Assembly (NCBI GenBank): GCA_903902325.1
Contig: CAIUUO010000123.1
Span: forward strand, 1 to 64,000
Length of the DNA stretch: 64,000 bases
Origin: an uncultured Bacteroidia bacterium
GTDB taxonomy: Bacteria; Bacteroidota; Bacteroidia; Bacteroidales; Prolixibacteraceae
Direction: 5' to 3'
This document shows, piece after piece, positions 34,472 to 45,128 of the stretch. The notes under the pieces are model-generated. The model had not been told where the DNA came from. It was given only the letters and a program-made list of their open reading frames with translations, and made no database searches. Both the position numbers and the translations under genes were made by a program. Position 1 is the stretch's first letter. The number at the start of each line of letters is the position of its first letter.

Positions 34472-37400
34472 TCATGAAATAGTGTTTATTTCATCCAGGC
34501 ATTTCTGTAGAGCTTCTGCAAAAATTTTATCATTAGGAGGTGCAAAAATTCTTGAATGCGATCCGGGTATATCCATAATCACAACTCCGCCTTTTACATA
34601 TTCAGGCCAGCCGTAGGCAATCGGATCCTTGATGTAAAAGGTATGATCCAATGCCCTGAATAAGTGCATTTTCCCGGGATATTGAGGCAGGATGTACCTG
34701 TCAAGGGCTTCAAAATTGGCTTGATGAACTTTGTGCAGGTACTTGGGCAGTTCACTCTGTTTTCCCTCGGATACGCCCTCCGGTTTTAATTCATAGTCGT
34801 TCTTTGTAATTCTCTGCCTTATCGACTTCATTTTATAGGCAATGAAATCATATTTTTCGCTGGAAGGTTTTTTAATGAACGTTATTGCATTCCAAATTAC
34901 CTGATTGAACAATCGATCCACACGGCCTGCAATTCTTTGTCCCAATAGCAGATGCCTGTCTGATACATTGTCTGATACCGTATCAAATACGCCCAGGAAA
35001 CTGACAGTCTGGCCCATCAGCAGAAGTTGGCGCGCCATTTCGTAAGCAATCTGACCTCCCATTGAAAAACCAGCCAGGGCATAGGATCCGCTTTTGTCAA
35101 TCTTTCGTATCTCATCATTGTAATAGGCAGCGATTCCTTCAATCGTATTAAGAGGTTCGTCGATGCCGTCAAGGCCTTTGGCCTGGAGTCCAAACACGGG
35201 CTGTTCAGGATCAAGGTGGGATACAATGGTCGTATACAGCAGAAGATTTAGTCCGGCGCCATGTACCAGGTAAAGAGGAGGTTTACTCCCTTTCGACCTG
35301 ATCGGAACCAGGGATCCCCATCTGGCAGGTTCGACTTTTTTGTCGATGAATTCAGCCATATCCCTGATGTTGCTGTGATCAAAAAGTGTTGCTAATGGCA
35401 ACCGGATTCCAAGTTCCTTTTCGATTCTGATCATCAGTGTTACTGCGATCATGGAATGGCCTCCGATTTCGAAGAAATTTTCGTCTGTTCCCACGCGTTT
35501 CAATTTGAGCAACTCAACCCAGATCAGGGCCAGCTTTTTCTCTGTATCCGTTTTTGGTTCAATGTAATCTTTGGTACTTTCCTGCCCCGAATCCAAAGGT
35601 GCAGGCAAAGCCTTCCTGTCGATTTTGCCATTGGGTGTCAGCGGAAACTGATCGATAAAGACAAATGCAGTAGGAACCATGTAATCAGGAATTTTGGTGC
35701 GCAGAAACTGCCTGAGTTCAGGAAGGTCTGTCTCCTGGTTCTCTCGCTTAACGATGTAGGCAACAAGTTTTTTATCTCCGGGAGCATCCTCCCTTACCAG
35801 GACTACGTTATCGCTGATGGTAGGATATTGGGTCATTGCTGATTCAATCTCACCCAACTCGATTCTGAATCCGCGTATCTTCACCTGTGAATCTACCCTG
35901 TTGAGAAATTCCAGTTTGCCTTCATCCGTTTGTTGAACAAGGTCACCGGTCCGGTACATTCTGTCGCCAGGCCTGCTCGAAAATGGATCAGGTAAAAATT
36001 TCTCCCTGGTCATTTCCGGTAAATTGAAGTAGCCTTTGGCCAATCCATCCCCGCCAATAAACAACTCTCCCGGATATCCAACCGGTACCGGTTGAAATTC
36101 CGAATTCAATACATAAATGAAAGTATTGTCGATAGGTTTCCCCAAATTTATGTAGCCTGTTTTATCCTTCTCATCCACAACGACTTTTTCCACCGTCGAC
36201 CAGACTGTCGTCTCCGTCGGACCATACATGTTCCACAATTCGCCACATTTCTGTACCAAATCGAAGGCCAGTTCCTTTGGCATTGCTTCACCACCGCAAA
36301 GTATTTTAAGCCTTTTCGACCCGGTCCATTCGGCAGAGTTCAACATTCTGAAAGTAACAGGTGTAGCCTGCAAAATGGTAGCCTTGTTTTCTTCGATTTT
36401 CCGGATGAGCAATTCCGGATTCATGGATGTTTCCTGACTCGCGACAAAGATAGTCGCACCACAAATGATCGGGAGGTACATCTCAAGTCCGGCGATATCG
36501 AACGAAATCGTTGTGACGGCCAGTAGCACATCCCGGGAGGTGATTCCCGGCTTTTTCGCCATGGAGGCTAAAAAATTGACCAATGCCCTGTGCTGGATTT
36601 GAACGCCTTTGGGTTTTCCTGTGGAGCCGGAGGTATAAATAAGATAGGCAACCATGCCGGGATTCACCTTGTAATCCGGATTTTCTCCTGATTCGTTCAG
36701 ATAGGTCTCCTCTTCTTCCACAAAAACGTTTATCGCATCTGTTTCAGGCAGATTATCGAGAAGTTTCTTTTCAGTTAGCAGAATAGCCGGATTCCCATCT
36801 TCCAGTATCAGGGCAAGCCTGTCTTTGGGATATATAGGATCCAGCGGAATATAGGTACAGCCAGCCTTTTGGATCGCAAGAAGGCAAACCAGCAGATCTG
36901 TACTCCGCTCGATACAAATGGCTACAAGAGATCCTTCAACGGCACCTAACCTGTGCAGATATCTGGAGAGTTTGTTTGCCTTTTCATTGAGTTGTGAATA
37001 GGTGACTCTTTTCTTGTCATCACTGATGGCAATGGCATCAGGAGTCTTAAGAACCTGCTCTTCAAAAAGCTGATAGATGCATTTCTCTTTTGGAAAATCG
37101 ACGATTGTGTTGTTCCAATGCCCAAGGATCAACTCTTTTTCCTGATCTGTAACAAGAGATATTTTCTTCAGCTTCTGATCAGGTTGGTCCATCAGACTAA
37201 GGAGAATCTGCTGAAAATGACCTGCCATACTTTCAATACGGCTTCGTTTGAACAGATTTGTGTTGTATTCGAGCACACAATTCAACGTTTTATTCGTCTC
37301 ATAAATATGCAACGTCAGGTCGTATTGCGAAATATGCCTCCTTTTGTCGACCAATTCCATTTTTGCCGTATCCAGGGATGTTACCTCATCAAACATCTCC

Positions 37401-40400
37401 AGATAGTTAAACATTACCTGAAACAGGGGTGAAATATTTGCCGTCCTGGCTACCCTCAATTCCTCAATGATCCGGTCTAAAGGCAATTCCTGGTTCTCGA
37501 AGGCGCTGAAGAATTTCTGCCTGCATTGTTCATAAAGTTCCGGAAAAGTCATATTCTCCAACGGAGTAATGCGAAGTGGAAAATTGTTGATCACCATTCC
37601 AACCAATGATTCACGCTCTTCATAATTTCTGCCGGCGATAGGAATCCCAATCAGAAATTCTTCTTGCGAAATATACCTTGATATTAGCGTATTGAAGATG
37701 CTTAAAAGGGTGATAAACATAGATCCGTTGAGTTTCTGACTAAATTGTTGCAACTGTTCAGTCAAATTGCCGTCTATGGTGAATTGAACCTCATCTCCAT
37801 CGTAAGTTTGATTCTTTGGACGCTGAAAATCCATGGGTAGCTGAAGAATATCCGGAGCGCCCTTTAACTCGAGGATCCAGAAATCCAATTCCTTCTTACA
37901 TTCTTCACCTTTTAGCCATTCATTTTGCCAGTTGGCAAAGTCAGTATAGGCAATCGGTAGGGCAGGGAGGCTGGCCTTCTCATTGTTTTTGAGGGATGTA
38001 TAGATCAGTCCCAGTTCATTCAAAAATACTTTTACAGACCATCCATCCGTTACGCTATGGTGCATATTAAACAGAAATAGCCAATTATCTGAGCTGTATT
38101 TTAATAATTTGCAGATAAATAAAGGTCCTTTTTCAAGATTGAAGAGATGCTGATCGTTTGCATCTGAATTATTTTCAGCCACTCTTTTTCTCTCTTCATC
38201 AGGGAGATTTTCAAGATTTTCAACATTCAGTTTAAAAGTAGTCGGCTCAACAATTCTCTGCACGGGTTCACCTTCAACAGTTGTGATAATTGTGCGAAGT
38301 GACTCGTGTCTCCAAATTAGTTCCGCAATACTTTTTTCAAGCACAACAGTATCCAGATCACCTTTAATGCTGTATTCAAAGGGCATGTTGTATGCCCTGT
38401 TTCCCGGTTCAAAGTTTTCAACAAACCAGAGTCTTTTCTGACCTGGAGATAATGGCAAAAATTTTTGATCTGAAGCAAGATGACGGATTACATTGGTTTG
38501 TCCCTTATCCGTTTCAATGGTTTTTCTTTGCTCAATTTCAAGGGATATTTCAGCAATTGTTTGATTTTCAAAAAGATCGCGCAAAGTAAGGCGAATTGAA
38601 TAATTTCTGATGATTCTGGATATCAGCATAGTAGCGCTCAATGAATTGCCACCCATTTCGAAGAACTTATCTGTAACGGAAATATTTTTGATTCCAAGAA
38701 TTTCGGTCCATAGCGCCGCCAGTTGTTTTTCAATTTCGGTAGCTGGTAATATTATCTCCGATGATTCCTGGTGGGCGTTTTCAACTGGCGCCGGCAAGGC
38801 CTTCCTGTCAACTTTCCCGTTTAGTGTAACCGGGAACTGCTTCATGACCATGAAAGTCGTAGGAACCATATAATCCGGAAGTTTGTCGCTCAAGAAAAGC
38901 TGGAGTTTTTTTAAATCTATGATTACATTTTCCTTCGCAATAAAATAGGCAGTTAATTTCTTGTCTCCCTTCGCGTCTTCATGCACGATAACTACATTGT
39001 CCTTGATCCCGGGAAATTGAGAAATGGCTGACTCAATTTCACCAAGTTCGATCCTGAAACCTCTGATTTTTATCTGAAAATCAACACGATTCAGAAACGT
39101 CAGGTTTCCATCTTCGAAATATTGAACAAGATCCCCGGTTTTATATAATTTTTCATCCGGATTGGAACCGAATATATCCGGAATAAACCTTTCGTCCGTC
39201 ATGTTGGGAAGATTGAGGTACCCCGGAGATACTCCATCCCCGCCGATATACAACTCTCCCGGAATTCCTATCGGAACAGGGACCAGTTTTTTATTCAGCA
39301 CATATAACGTGGTATTGTCAATAGGCCTGCCGATTGGAACGTATCCCTCTCCAGTGGCATCCTGGAAGGTGAGATTTCTGACGACCGAATAAATGGCTGT
39401 TTCGGTGGGTCCGTAGGAGTTCCAAACTCCGGCGCAAATTGGCAGCAATGACCTGACCATCTCTTTTGACAAGGCTTCACCACCTATGATCAATTTCAGA
39501 TTTTTTTTTCCAACCCAGGAATTGATAAGCAGCATTTTGAAGGTTACAGGCGTTGCCTGGAATACGGTTGCATTGGATTCCTCTAATTTTTCGGCCAGAA
39601 GATACATGTCCGTGGTTGCTTCCTGCGCGGCAATAACCAGTTTACCTCCTGTAAAAAGAGGCATGTACATGTCCAGTTCAGCAATGTCAAATGAAATGGT
39701 AGTAACAGCAAAGAGCGTGTCTTTGGACGAAAAATTCAATAATTTCGACATTGAATGCACCAGGTTGACGACAGCAAGTTGTTTGATGGGTACACCCTTG
39801 GGTTTTCCTGTAGATCCTGAAGTATAAAGAATATAGGCTGGTTTTTGTGCGTTTCCGAAGGAAAGGTTACCGCTGGAAAAATGCTGATAGGCTGATTTTT
39901 CATCGAAGAATATCGTTTTTGCCGATGTTTCCGGCATATAATCCTTCAATGATTTTTGGGTCAGGAAAATGACTGGTTTGGCGTCCTGTACAATCAAGGA
40001 AAGTCTTGCTTTTGGGTAAATGGGATCAAGAGGAAGATATGTTGCCCCTGTTTTGGAAATTGCCAGCAAGCCTACTATCAATTGGAGACCCCTTTCCAGA
40101 AAGAGTGCAACAATCTGGTCTTCGCAAGCGCCATTTTCAGAAAGATAATGAGCAACCCGATTGGATGCCTCATTCAATTCGGAATAGGTCATCTGTTCTT
40201 TTTCGTAGACAACAGCAATTGCATCAGGTGTCTTATTTGCCTGATCTTCAAATATATGATGGATGCATTTATCCCTGGAGAAATCCACTTTGTTTGCATT
40301 CCAATCCGAGAGAATTTGTTTCTCTTCTGGTTCTGTCAGTAGTGGAAGCAATTGTATTAGTGAATCAATTTCTTCTGCGATGGCTCGCAGCAAGGTTGTA

Positions 40401-41092
40401 TAATGACCTGCAAGCCTTTGAATGGTAGTTTCCTTGTAAAGTTCCTTGTTATAGGTCAAACAACAAATGAAGGCGCCATCCCTTTCCTCGATTCGAAAGG
40501 CAAGATCAAATATATCGGCTTCCTTATTTTCTAAAGATCCTTCCGGACAATTGCCAGTTTCGGTTGTGGATTTCTCTTGCCGGAATTGAAACAGTACATT
40601 TGAAAATACGGTGGGACCGGACCTTGAAGGTCCATGAACCTGCTGAAATAAATCGATGTAGGAGAGATCACTGTTGTGCTGGGCTGAATCGATTTTTAAG
40701 CCGATCAGTTTAAGGGTTTCCGCGAAGGTTGCCTCCTCCGGGAAAAGGAACCTGACCGGAAGAATGTTTGTTTTTGCATCATTTCCCTGATTCCTGGAGT
40801 TTTCAATGGACAGATTGATAACCAGATCATCTTGTGCGGAATATCTGTACAACAACGTCCCGAAGGTAGTCAACAAAACTTTCCTTAAGTCGGAATTTGA
40901 TGGTTTTGAGCTATTTGAAATTGCGTTGTGCAGATCATGTCCAATCGTAAAGGAGTATTGATCTCCAAGATATGGCTGATTTTGAAGCCGACCGTGATCA
41001 GTTGGTAACTGGATCAGGGTTGGCGCATCTTTAAGTTCATTTTTCCAAAAATTGAAAGACTCAATATTTGGGGGTAAGACTCTGTCAGTCAT
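34472..41092 (-). CDS. NRPS: partial C-A-PCP-C-A-PCP-TE
   Basis: 2206 residues. Domains: an incomplete condensation domain (1-265) holding only the C-terminal lobe and no HHxxxDG motif; A1 (about 275-790, YTSGSTGKPKG near 421); PCP1 (FFEMGGNSLS near 814); a full condensation domain (about 890-1330) with HHSVTDG near 1012; A2 (about 1345-1850, YTSGSTG near 1487); PCP2 (FFEIGGHSM near 1877); TE (GFSMGG near 2010). It has no epimerase. Codes read by alignment: A1 D-I-L-Q-I-G-S-I-Y-K, A2 D-I-L-Q-L-G-M-V-W-K. The second differs by one position from the glycine code of DhbF as I remember it, so Gly is likely for A2; A1 is uncertain. Predicted product: a dipeptide released by the TE, possibly onto a sugar or lipid. 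The second NRPS is encoded 61 bases downstream. Confidence 0.93.
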   Translation of the reverse strand: MTDRVLPPNIESFNFWKNELKDAPTLIQLPTDHGRLQNQPYLGDQYSFTIGHDLHNAISNSSKPSNSDLRKVLLTTFGTLLYRYSAQDDLVINLSIENSRNQGNDAKTNILPVRFLFPEEATFAETLKLIGLKIDSAQHNSDLSYIDLFQQVHGPSRSGPTVFSNVLFQFRQEKSTTETGNCPEGSLENKEADIFDLAFRIEERDGAFICCLTYNKELYKETTIQRLAGHYTTLLRAIAEEIDSLIQLLPLLTEPEEKQILSDWNANKVDFSRDKCIHHIFEDQANKTPDAIAVVYEKEQMTYSELNEASNRVAHYLSENGACEDQIVALFLERGLQLIVGLLAISKTGATYLPLDPIYPKARLSLIVQDAKPVIFLTQKSLKDYMPETSAKTIFFDEKSAYQHFSSGNLSFGNAQKPAYILYTSGSTGKPKGVPIKQLAVVNLVHSMSKLLNFSSKDTLFAVTTISFDIAELDMYMPLFTGGKLVIAAQEATTDMYLLAEKLEESNATVFQATPVTFKMLLINSWVGKKNLKLIIGGEALSKEMVRSLLPICAGVWNSYGPTETAIYSVVRNLTFQDATGEGYVPIGRPIDNTTLYVLNKKLVPVPIGIPGELYIGGDGVSPGYLNLPNMTDERFIPDIFGSNPDEKLYKTGDLVQYFEDGNLTFLNRVDFQIKIRGFRIELGEIESAISQFPGIKDNVVIVHEDAKGDKKLTAYFIAKENVIIDLKKLQLFLSDKLPDYMVPTTFMVMKQFPVTLNGKVDRKALPAPVENAHQESSEIILPATEIEKQLAALWTEILGIKNISVTDKFFEMGGNSLSATMLISRIIRNYSIRLTLRDLFENQTIAEISLEIEQRKTIETDKGQTNVIRHLASDQKFLPLSPGQKRLWFVENFEPGNRAYNMPFEYSIKGDLDTVVLEKSIAELIWRHESLRTIITTVEGEPVQRIVEPTTFKLNVENLENLPDEERKRVAENNSDANDQHLFNLEKGPLFICKLLKYSSDNWLFLFNMHHSVTDGWSVKVFLNELGLIYTSLKNNEKASLPALPIAYTDFANWQNEWLKGEECKKELDFWILELKGAPDILQLPMDFQRPKNQTYDGDEVQFTIDGNLTEQLQQFSQKLNGSMFITLLSIFNTLISRYISQEEFLIGIPIAGRNYEERESLVGMVINNFPLRITPLENMTFPELYEQCRQKFFSAFENQELPLDRIIEELRVARTANISPLFQVMFNYLEMFDEVTSLDTAKMELVDKRRHISQYDLTLHIYETNKTLNCVLEYNTNLFKRSRIESMAGHFQQILLSLMDQPDQKLKKISLVTDQEKELILGHWNNTIVDFPKEKCIYQLFEEQVLKTPDAIAISDDKKRVTYSQLNEKANKLSRYLHRLGAVEGSLVAICIERSTDLLVCLLAIQKAGCTYIPLDPIYPKDRLALILEDGNPAILLTEKKLLDNLPETDAINVFVEEEETYLNESGENPDYKVNPGMVAYLIYTSGSTGKPKGVQIQHRALVNFLASMAKKPGITSRDVLLAVTTISFDIAGLEMYLPIICGATIFVASQETSMNPELLIRKIEENKATILQATPVTFRMLNSAEWTGSKRLKILCGGEAMPKELAFDLVQKCGELWNMYGPTETTVWSTVEKVVVDEKDKTGYINLGKPIDNTFIYVLNSEFQPVPVGYPGELFIGGDGLAKGYFNLPEMTREKFLPDPFSSRPGDRMYRTGDLVQQTDEGKLEFLNRVDSQVKIRGFRIELGEIESAMTQYPTISDNVVLVREDAPGDKKLVAYIVKRENQETDLPELRQFLRTKIPDYMVPTAFVFIDQFPLTPNGKIDRKALPAPLDSGQESTKDYIEPKTDTEKKLALIWVELLKLKRVGTDENFFEIGGHSMIAVTLMIRIEKELGIRLPLATLFDHSNIRDMAEFIDKKVEPARWGSLVPIRSKGSKPPLYLVHGAGLNLLLYTTIVSHLDPEQPVFGLQAKGLDGIDEPLNTIEGIAAYYNDEIRKIDKSGSYALAGFSMGGQIAYEMARQLLLMGQTVSFLGVFDTVSDNVSDRHLLLGQRIAGRVDRLFNQVIWNAITFIKKPSSEKYDFIAYKMKSIRQRITKNDYELKPEGVSEGKQSELPKYLHKVHQANFEALDRYILPQYPGKMHLFRALDHTFYIKDPIAYGWPEYVKGGVVIMDIPGSHSRIFAPPNDKIFAEALQKCLDEINTIS

Positions 41093-41141
41093 TTTATTAT
41101 AATTACAGATTCATTATTTTGTTTATTCTATTCACCGGCTT

Positions 41142-41759
41142 TCAGGATACGCGATCCCATTTCCCGCTGACACTGTTGTATTGTTTGATGATTCTTGCCG
41201 GATTTCCTGCAACAACCGAGTAGGCCGGAACGTTTTTTGTCACAATGGATCCTGCTGCAACGATTGCATGTTTACCGATTGTCACTCCAGCAACTACCAC
41301 CACGTTTGCGCCAATCCACACTTCATTTTCAACAGTGATACTCTTTTTGGATACCGGTTGATCATGGGGTGGAAGCAGAATATCTTCATATCCGTGGTTA
41401 AGCCCCGACATAACAATGTTTTGGGCCAAAATTACATCGTTGCCAATGGTCACAGGACCAATCAGCACATTGCTCATCCCTATTCGGCTTCGCCGGCCGA
41501 TCAGAACATCTCCAACACCATTGTTGATCGTACAAAAATCTTCAATGGTCGAGTTGTCTCCCAGTACAAAATTATTGAATGGCATCACGTCCATCCTGGT
41601 ATATCTGCAAATTCTGGCATTCTTGCCTTTTTTATGTACGAACGGGTTGAGAAACCATTTCACCCAAAGGCGCGGCCTTGCCTGATTTTTTTGTGTCATA
41701 AGACTGAGAACAAACTTTTTCAGTCGTGGATTTGCTTTTATTTTTTCGACCAGATTCAT
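41142..41759 (-). CDS. Hexapeptide-repeat (LbetaH) acyltransferase
   Basis: 205 residues. Left-handed beta-helix repeats from about 60 ([18 protein letters not shown]) to 190, with the typical end [23 protein letters not shown] of the maltose/galactoside O-acetyltransferase group and the catalytic His region SGLNHGYED. It would acetylate a sugar of the polysaccharide or its precursor. Its start overlaps the stop of the upstream glycosyltransferase by 4 bases (ATGA), a sign of translational coupling. It precedes the first NRPS gene by 49 bases. Acetyl donor and position are not visible. Confidence 0.9.
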   Translation of the reverse strand: MNLVEKIKANPRLKKFVLSLMTQKNQARPRLWVKWFLNPFVHKKGKNARICRYTRMDVMPFNNFVLGDNSTIEDFCTINNGVGDVLIGRRSRIGMSNVLIGPVTIGNDVILAQNIVMSGLNHGYEDILLPPHDQPVSKKSITVENEVWIGANVVVVAGVTIGKHAIVAAGSIVTKNVPAYSVVAGNPARIIKQYNSVSGKWDRVS

Positions 41760-42949
41760 GGTTGATGTTTTGCTTTTTTGATGGCGATTACTATTTCTTT
41801 GACATTGTTTTCCCAGGTATGCTGTTTTGCAAACATTTCCCTTTGCTGACGTCTTTCCTCTGTATCTTCCTCCAGTGCCTTTTCAATACAAATGATAAAT
41901 TCCTCCATATTTTTGGCCAGATAGGTGTAATCAGCGAATACACTCATTGCCTCAGTTCTGGTGGCAACCGTTGGCTTTCCCATTACCAGGTACTCATCAA
42001 TTTTACGCGGATAATTCCCAATGGTAACAGGATTTATTACCTGGGGATTGATGGCCACGTCGAAACAACCAAGGTAGGAGGGAAGTTCATCCGCCGTTTT
42101 ATTCCCAAGAAAATGTACATTGCTCAATTGATGGAGCCTGCTGGCTTTAAATGCATCATCTTCAGGTCCGACCAAAACCAGATTCCATTCAGGTCTGTTT
42201 TCAGCAATATATTCCAAAACTTCCAAATCAAGTCGCAGGGAAAGCAAAGCGCCAATATAACCGATTATTGGACCGGGAATATTTGCGACATCTTTCGGTA
42301 CGGCAGTTACCTTATTTCTGTCGAATTGACCGACATCACAACCCTGCCCGACATAATAAGATTGCGGATTGTATTTTTGTGCAAGTGCGGCCAGAAAGGT
42401 GGAATTGGCAACTACCAGATCGGCTTTTTTCATGTGCAGGGCTTCCACTCTGACTCCGTGTTTTTTCCAGTAATCCACTGCGACGAGGTTGTCGCGTGTA
42501 TAATAGATATAGGTTTCCGGCATCAATAACTCTTTGAGGTAAAAACCACGAAACATGTCACTGTCATTGAACAGGATAATATTGCTGAATCCCAGTGTAT
42601 CCATTGCGAGCTTGATTTGCCTCGAATATCTCTTGTTATTGATGTAATTGAAGAAATCGAATATCCGTGGATTGCCTATCCAGTTAATTGATTCCAAAAT
42701 GGTTGAGGGATATAGATTCCAAAGGCTTGGAGAAATCTCAACTATCTCCGATGACCCTCTCTTCAGAAACTGTATCCTCCTTTTAATTTTTTCTGATCTT
42801 CTCTGCCTGTACCTGGTAATCCTGTCGAGCGGATAATTGACATACAGCACCCTGTTGGTTTTGGATAGTTCCAGGGCAATATTTTTGCAATTGCTCCCGA
42901 TTTCTATATCCCAGGCCTGTATTCCAATGATTACAATATCTCTCTTCAT
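41756..42949 (-). CDS. Glycosyltransferase, GT-B fold (GT1/GT4-like)
   Basis: 397 residues from the ATG at 42949 ([20 protein letters not shown]). An N-terminal Rossmann-like acceptor domain is followed by a donor domain with [31 protein letters not shown] and [21 protein letters not shown] before VMGKPTVAT, the region that contacts the nucleotide sugar. It resembles the glycosyltransferases that build repeat units of exopolysaccharides. Its stop overlaps the start of the acetyltransferase gene. Donor sugar unknown; UDP-xylose or UDP-glucuronate are candidates from context. Confidence 0.85.
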   Translation of the reverse strand: MKRDIVIIGIQAWDIEIGSNCKNIALELSKTNRVLYVNYPLDRITRYRQRRSEKIKRRIQFLKRGSSEIVEISPSLWNLYPSTILESINWIGNPRIFDFFNYINNKRYSRQIKLAMDTLGFSNIILFNDSDMFRGFYLKELLMPETYIYYTRDNLVAVDYWKKHGVRVEALHMKKADLVVANSTFLAALAQKYNPQSYYVGQGCDVGQFDRNKVTAVPKDVANIPGPIIGYIGALLSLRLDLEVLEYIAENRPEWNLVLVGPEDDAFKASRLHQLSNVHFLGNKTADELPSYLGCFDVAINPQVINPVTIGNYPRKIDEYLVMGKPTVATRTEAMSVFADYTYLAKNMEEFIICIEKALEEDTEERRQQREMFAKQHTWENNVKEIVIAIKKAKHQP

Positions 42950-42970
42950 GATCACAATAGATTATTCCGG

Positions 42971-44176
42971 TCAGTTAGTTTTGGAAGAAGTATGTTTGGT
43001 ATGGATGAACTGTTTATTTGCTCCTTTGATTTTGAGCAGTGAATCAAGCATCAGTAACATTCCTTTCGGCAGACTTGCCAGAGCCCCAAGTGTTTTTTTG
43101 TTGAAAAAGGAGGCAGGTATCGCAAACAGGAAAGTCAGCACTGTCATCATAATCATAATTGCCCAAATAGCAGAGTAAACGGGAAGGTTGTTTATCCAGA
43201 AATTGGCGATGATAAATAGTACTCCAAAAACTGAAATACCTCCCAGTAAAAGAATCCTTGGAGGCTGCACAAACTGTATGGCTTTGTCAAAATAGTCGGC
43301 ATTCCCCTTCATAAACAGGGCCTTAATAGCCTTGAATATATCCTGTCTGAAATAGTGGAACTGTGCCGACAGCCAGCGGCGTCGCTGATGTCTGAAAACT
43401 TCTGAATTCTGCACTTTCTCATCGTAAACCATGGCATCATTGAGGTATTCGACCGTATGTCCTGCGCTGGTAAGTTTAAGCTCAATTTCCTTGTCAAATC
43501 CTCCTATAGCCTTGACAGGCAGCATCAGTTCCCTGAAAAATTTGTATCGGAAAGCCATTCCGGAGCCGATAATCGCCGAAGAAAGACCCAACACCCTGTG
43601 GCCTTTGCGGAAAATGTGATTGTTGATCTCTTCGCTGATGGCATCCAGAATTGCCCATGAAGTATTTAAGTTTTTTGCAGTCCTGTGTCCCTGTACAACA
43701 TTCCAGTCTTTTTCGAAAGTGCTATTCATCTTGGACAGGAAATCCACCGCCATGATGTTGTCAGCATCCAGTACAATGGCCAGGTCATACGAATCATCCA
43801 GCAATTCCATTGCTTGGTTGAGTGCTTTTGCCTTTGTGCTTTTTTCGAAGGCGACTTCAATTACCTTGATTGGAAGCTGCCTGAGTTTTGCGATTGTTTC
43901 CTGGGTGAAGGAATCGGCGATGACAATCACGTCAAAACACTCCCGCGGATAATCCTGCAGGAGCGCTTCTTCAGCAACTTCCACGATTACTTCATCTTCC
44001 TTGTAGCCAGGAATTAGCACCGCAATCTGTCTTTGAAATGTGGCTTTAGGATACGGCTTTTGCTTATAAAACAGACCGGCAGTAGAGTAAATGAAAATGT
44101 AGACCAGTGACAATCCAAGAATAACCAGGATTGTAATTTGCAGGATATTGAACAGGTAGATCAAGTAAGGGTGCAT
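42971..44176 (-). CDS. Family 2 glycosyltransferase with Q-x-x-R-W motif
   Basis: 401 residues. One N-terminal membrane segment (about 8-30), a GT2 domain with VLIPGYKEDEVIVEVAEEA, IVLDADNIMAVDFL (D-x-D), GGFDKEIELKLT (the ED-like region) and HQRRRWLSAQ near 265-275. Q-x-x-R-W is typical of processive or membrane-embedded GT2 enzymes such as cellulose and hyaluronan synthases. Two further membrane segments lie near 310-355. It could elongate a polymer or add a side sugar. It lies 12 bases from the next glycosyltransferase gene. Confidence 0.9.
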   Translation of the reverse strand: MHPYLIYLFNILQITILVILGLSLVYIFIYSTAGLFYKQKPYPKATFQRQIAVLIPGYKEDEVIVEVAEEALLQDYPRECFDVIVIADSFTQETIAKLRQLPIKVIEVAFEKSTKAKALNQAMELLDDSYDLAIVLDADNIMAVDFLSKMNSTFEKDWNVVQGHRTAKNLNTSWAILDAISEEINNHIFRKGHRVLGLSSAIIGSGMAFRYKFFRELMLPVKAIGGFDKEIELKLTSAGHTVEYLNDAMVYDEKVQNSEVFRHQRRRWLSAQFHYFRQDIFKAIKALFMKGNADYFDKAIQFVQPPRILLLGGISVFGVLFIIANFWINNLPVYSAIWAIMIMMTVLTFLFAIPASFFNKKTLGALASLPKGMLLMLDSLLKIKGANKQFIHTKHTSSKTN

Positions 44177-44188
44177 ATCTGCGTTATA

Positions 44189-45106
44189 TTAATGATTGAA
44201 TTTTGAATTCAGGTGTATCTCGACCGAAAACAGGTGCCGCAAATGCCACCAGAGTGCTTTCATGTAGGCCTTGAAATGGCCATTCCTGACATGAAGCAGG
44301 AAAACAATTGAATTCTTTGGTATGGCAATAATAAGCTGGTACATGATTGAGATCAAAAAGGTCAAACCATGCAGGTTTCTGCGCAGGTAGAGAATTCGGG
44401 AACGATTCATGTAATAGGTCTTGAATGGGGTCTGTTTCCCGGTTGTTACAGACTCTTTGTGCAGCACGACCGAATCATGGACATACCATAAATGATAGCC
44501 GGATTTCAGTATCATGGAACTCCAGTCCAACTCCTCATAATATAAAAAATAGCACTCAGGCATCATTCCAACTTTTTTAATGACAGATACAGGAATCAAC
44601 ATGGCAGCCCCATGTAAGAAATTAGTTTTCCGATCCACTTCAAACTGACCCTTATCCTTTGCCCTATTTCCAAAGCCAAAGCTGCGCATCGTATAAGGGT
44701 TCATGGGGCCTTGCCCGCAAAACTGAATGGTGTCCGGCTGGTAGAAGAATTTTATTTTCGGACTCACGCCTCCGATACGCGGATCGGATTCGCACCTAGC
44801 AATGAGGGGTTCAAGAAATCCTGGAAGTACCTCAGTGTCGTTGTTGATGAAAAGGATATATTTCCCTTTTGCGTTTCTGACTCCTTCATTGTTCCCGCCT
44901 GCAAAGCCAAGGTTTTTTTTGTTTTGAATAAAAATAACATCGGGGAAGGATGTATGGATAATTTCCGGACTCTCCTCAGAAGCATTGTCCACCACAATGA
45001 TTTCAATATTCGGGTAGCTGATCTTTAGAAGCGAAACCAGAAGCGCAACAGTAACGGCGGGATGATTGTAATTGACCGTGATGATCGAAACCAGTGGATA
45101 GTCCAT
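44189..45106 (-). CDS. Family 2 glycosyltransferase (rhamnosyltransferase-like)
   Basis: 305 residues. GT2 domain with SIITVNYNHPAVTVALLVSL at the start, IIVVDNASEESPE, LGFAGGNNEGVRNAKG and LFINNDTEVLP (D-x-D-like), followed by GAAMLIPVSVIKKVG and FFLYYEELDWS. This pattern is that of rhamnosyl and related transferases that work on lipid-linked repeat units. No membrane segments other than a weak one near the C-terminus (about 255-280). Donor sugar cannot be assigned. Confidence 0.9.
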   Translation of the reverse strand: MDYPLVSIITVNYNHPAVTVALLVSLLKISYPNIEIIVVDNASEESPEIIHTSFPDVIFIQNKKNLGFAGGNNEGVRNAKGKYILFINNDTEVLPGFLEPLIARCESDPRIGGVSPKIKFFYQPDTIQFCGQGPMNPYTMRSFGFGNRAKDKGQFEVDRKTNFLHGAAMLIPVSVIKKVGMMPECYFLYYEELDWSSMILKSGYHLWYVHDSVVLHKESVTTGKQTPFKTYYMNRSRILYLRRNLHGLTFLISIMYQLIIAIPKNSIVFLLHVRNGHFKAYMKALWWHLRHLFSVEIHLNSKFNH

Positions 45107-45128
45107 TTTACCTGTCAGATTTGATTTT

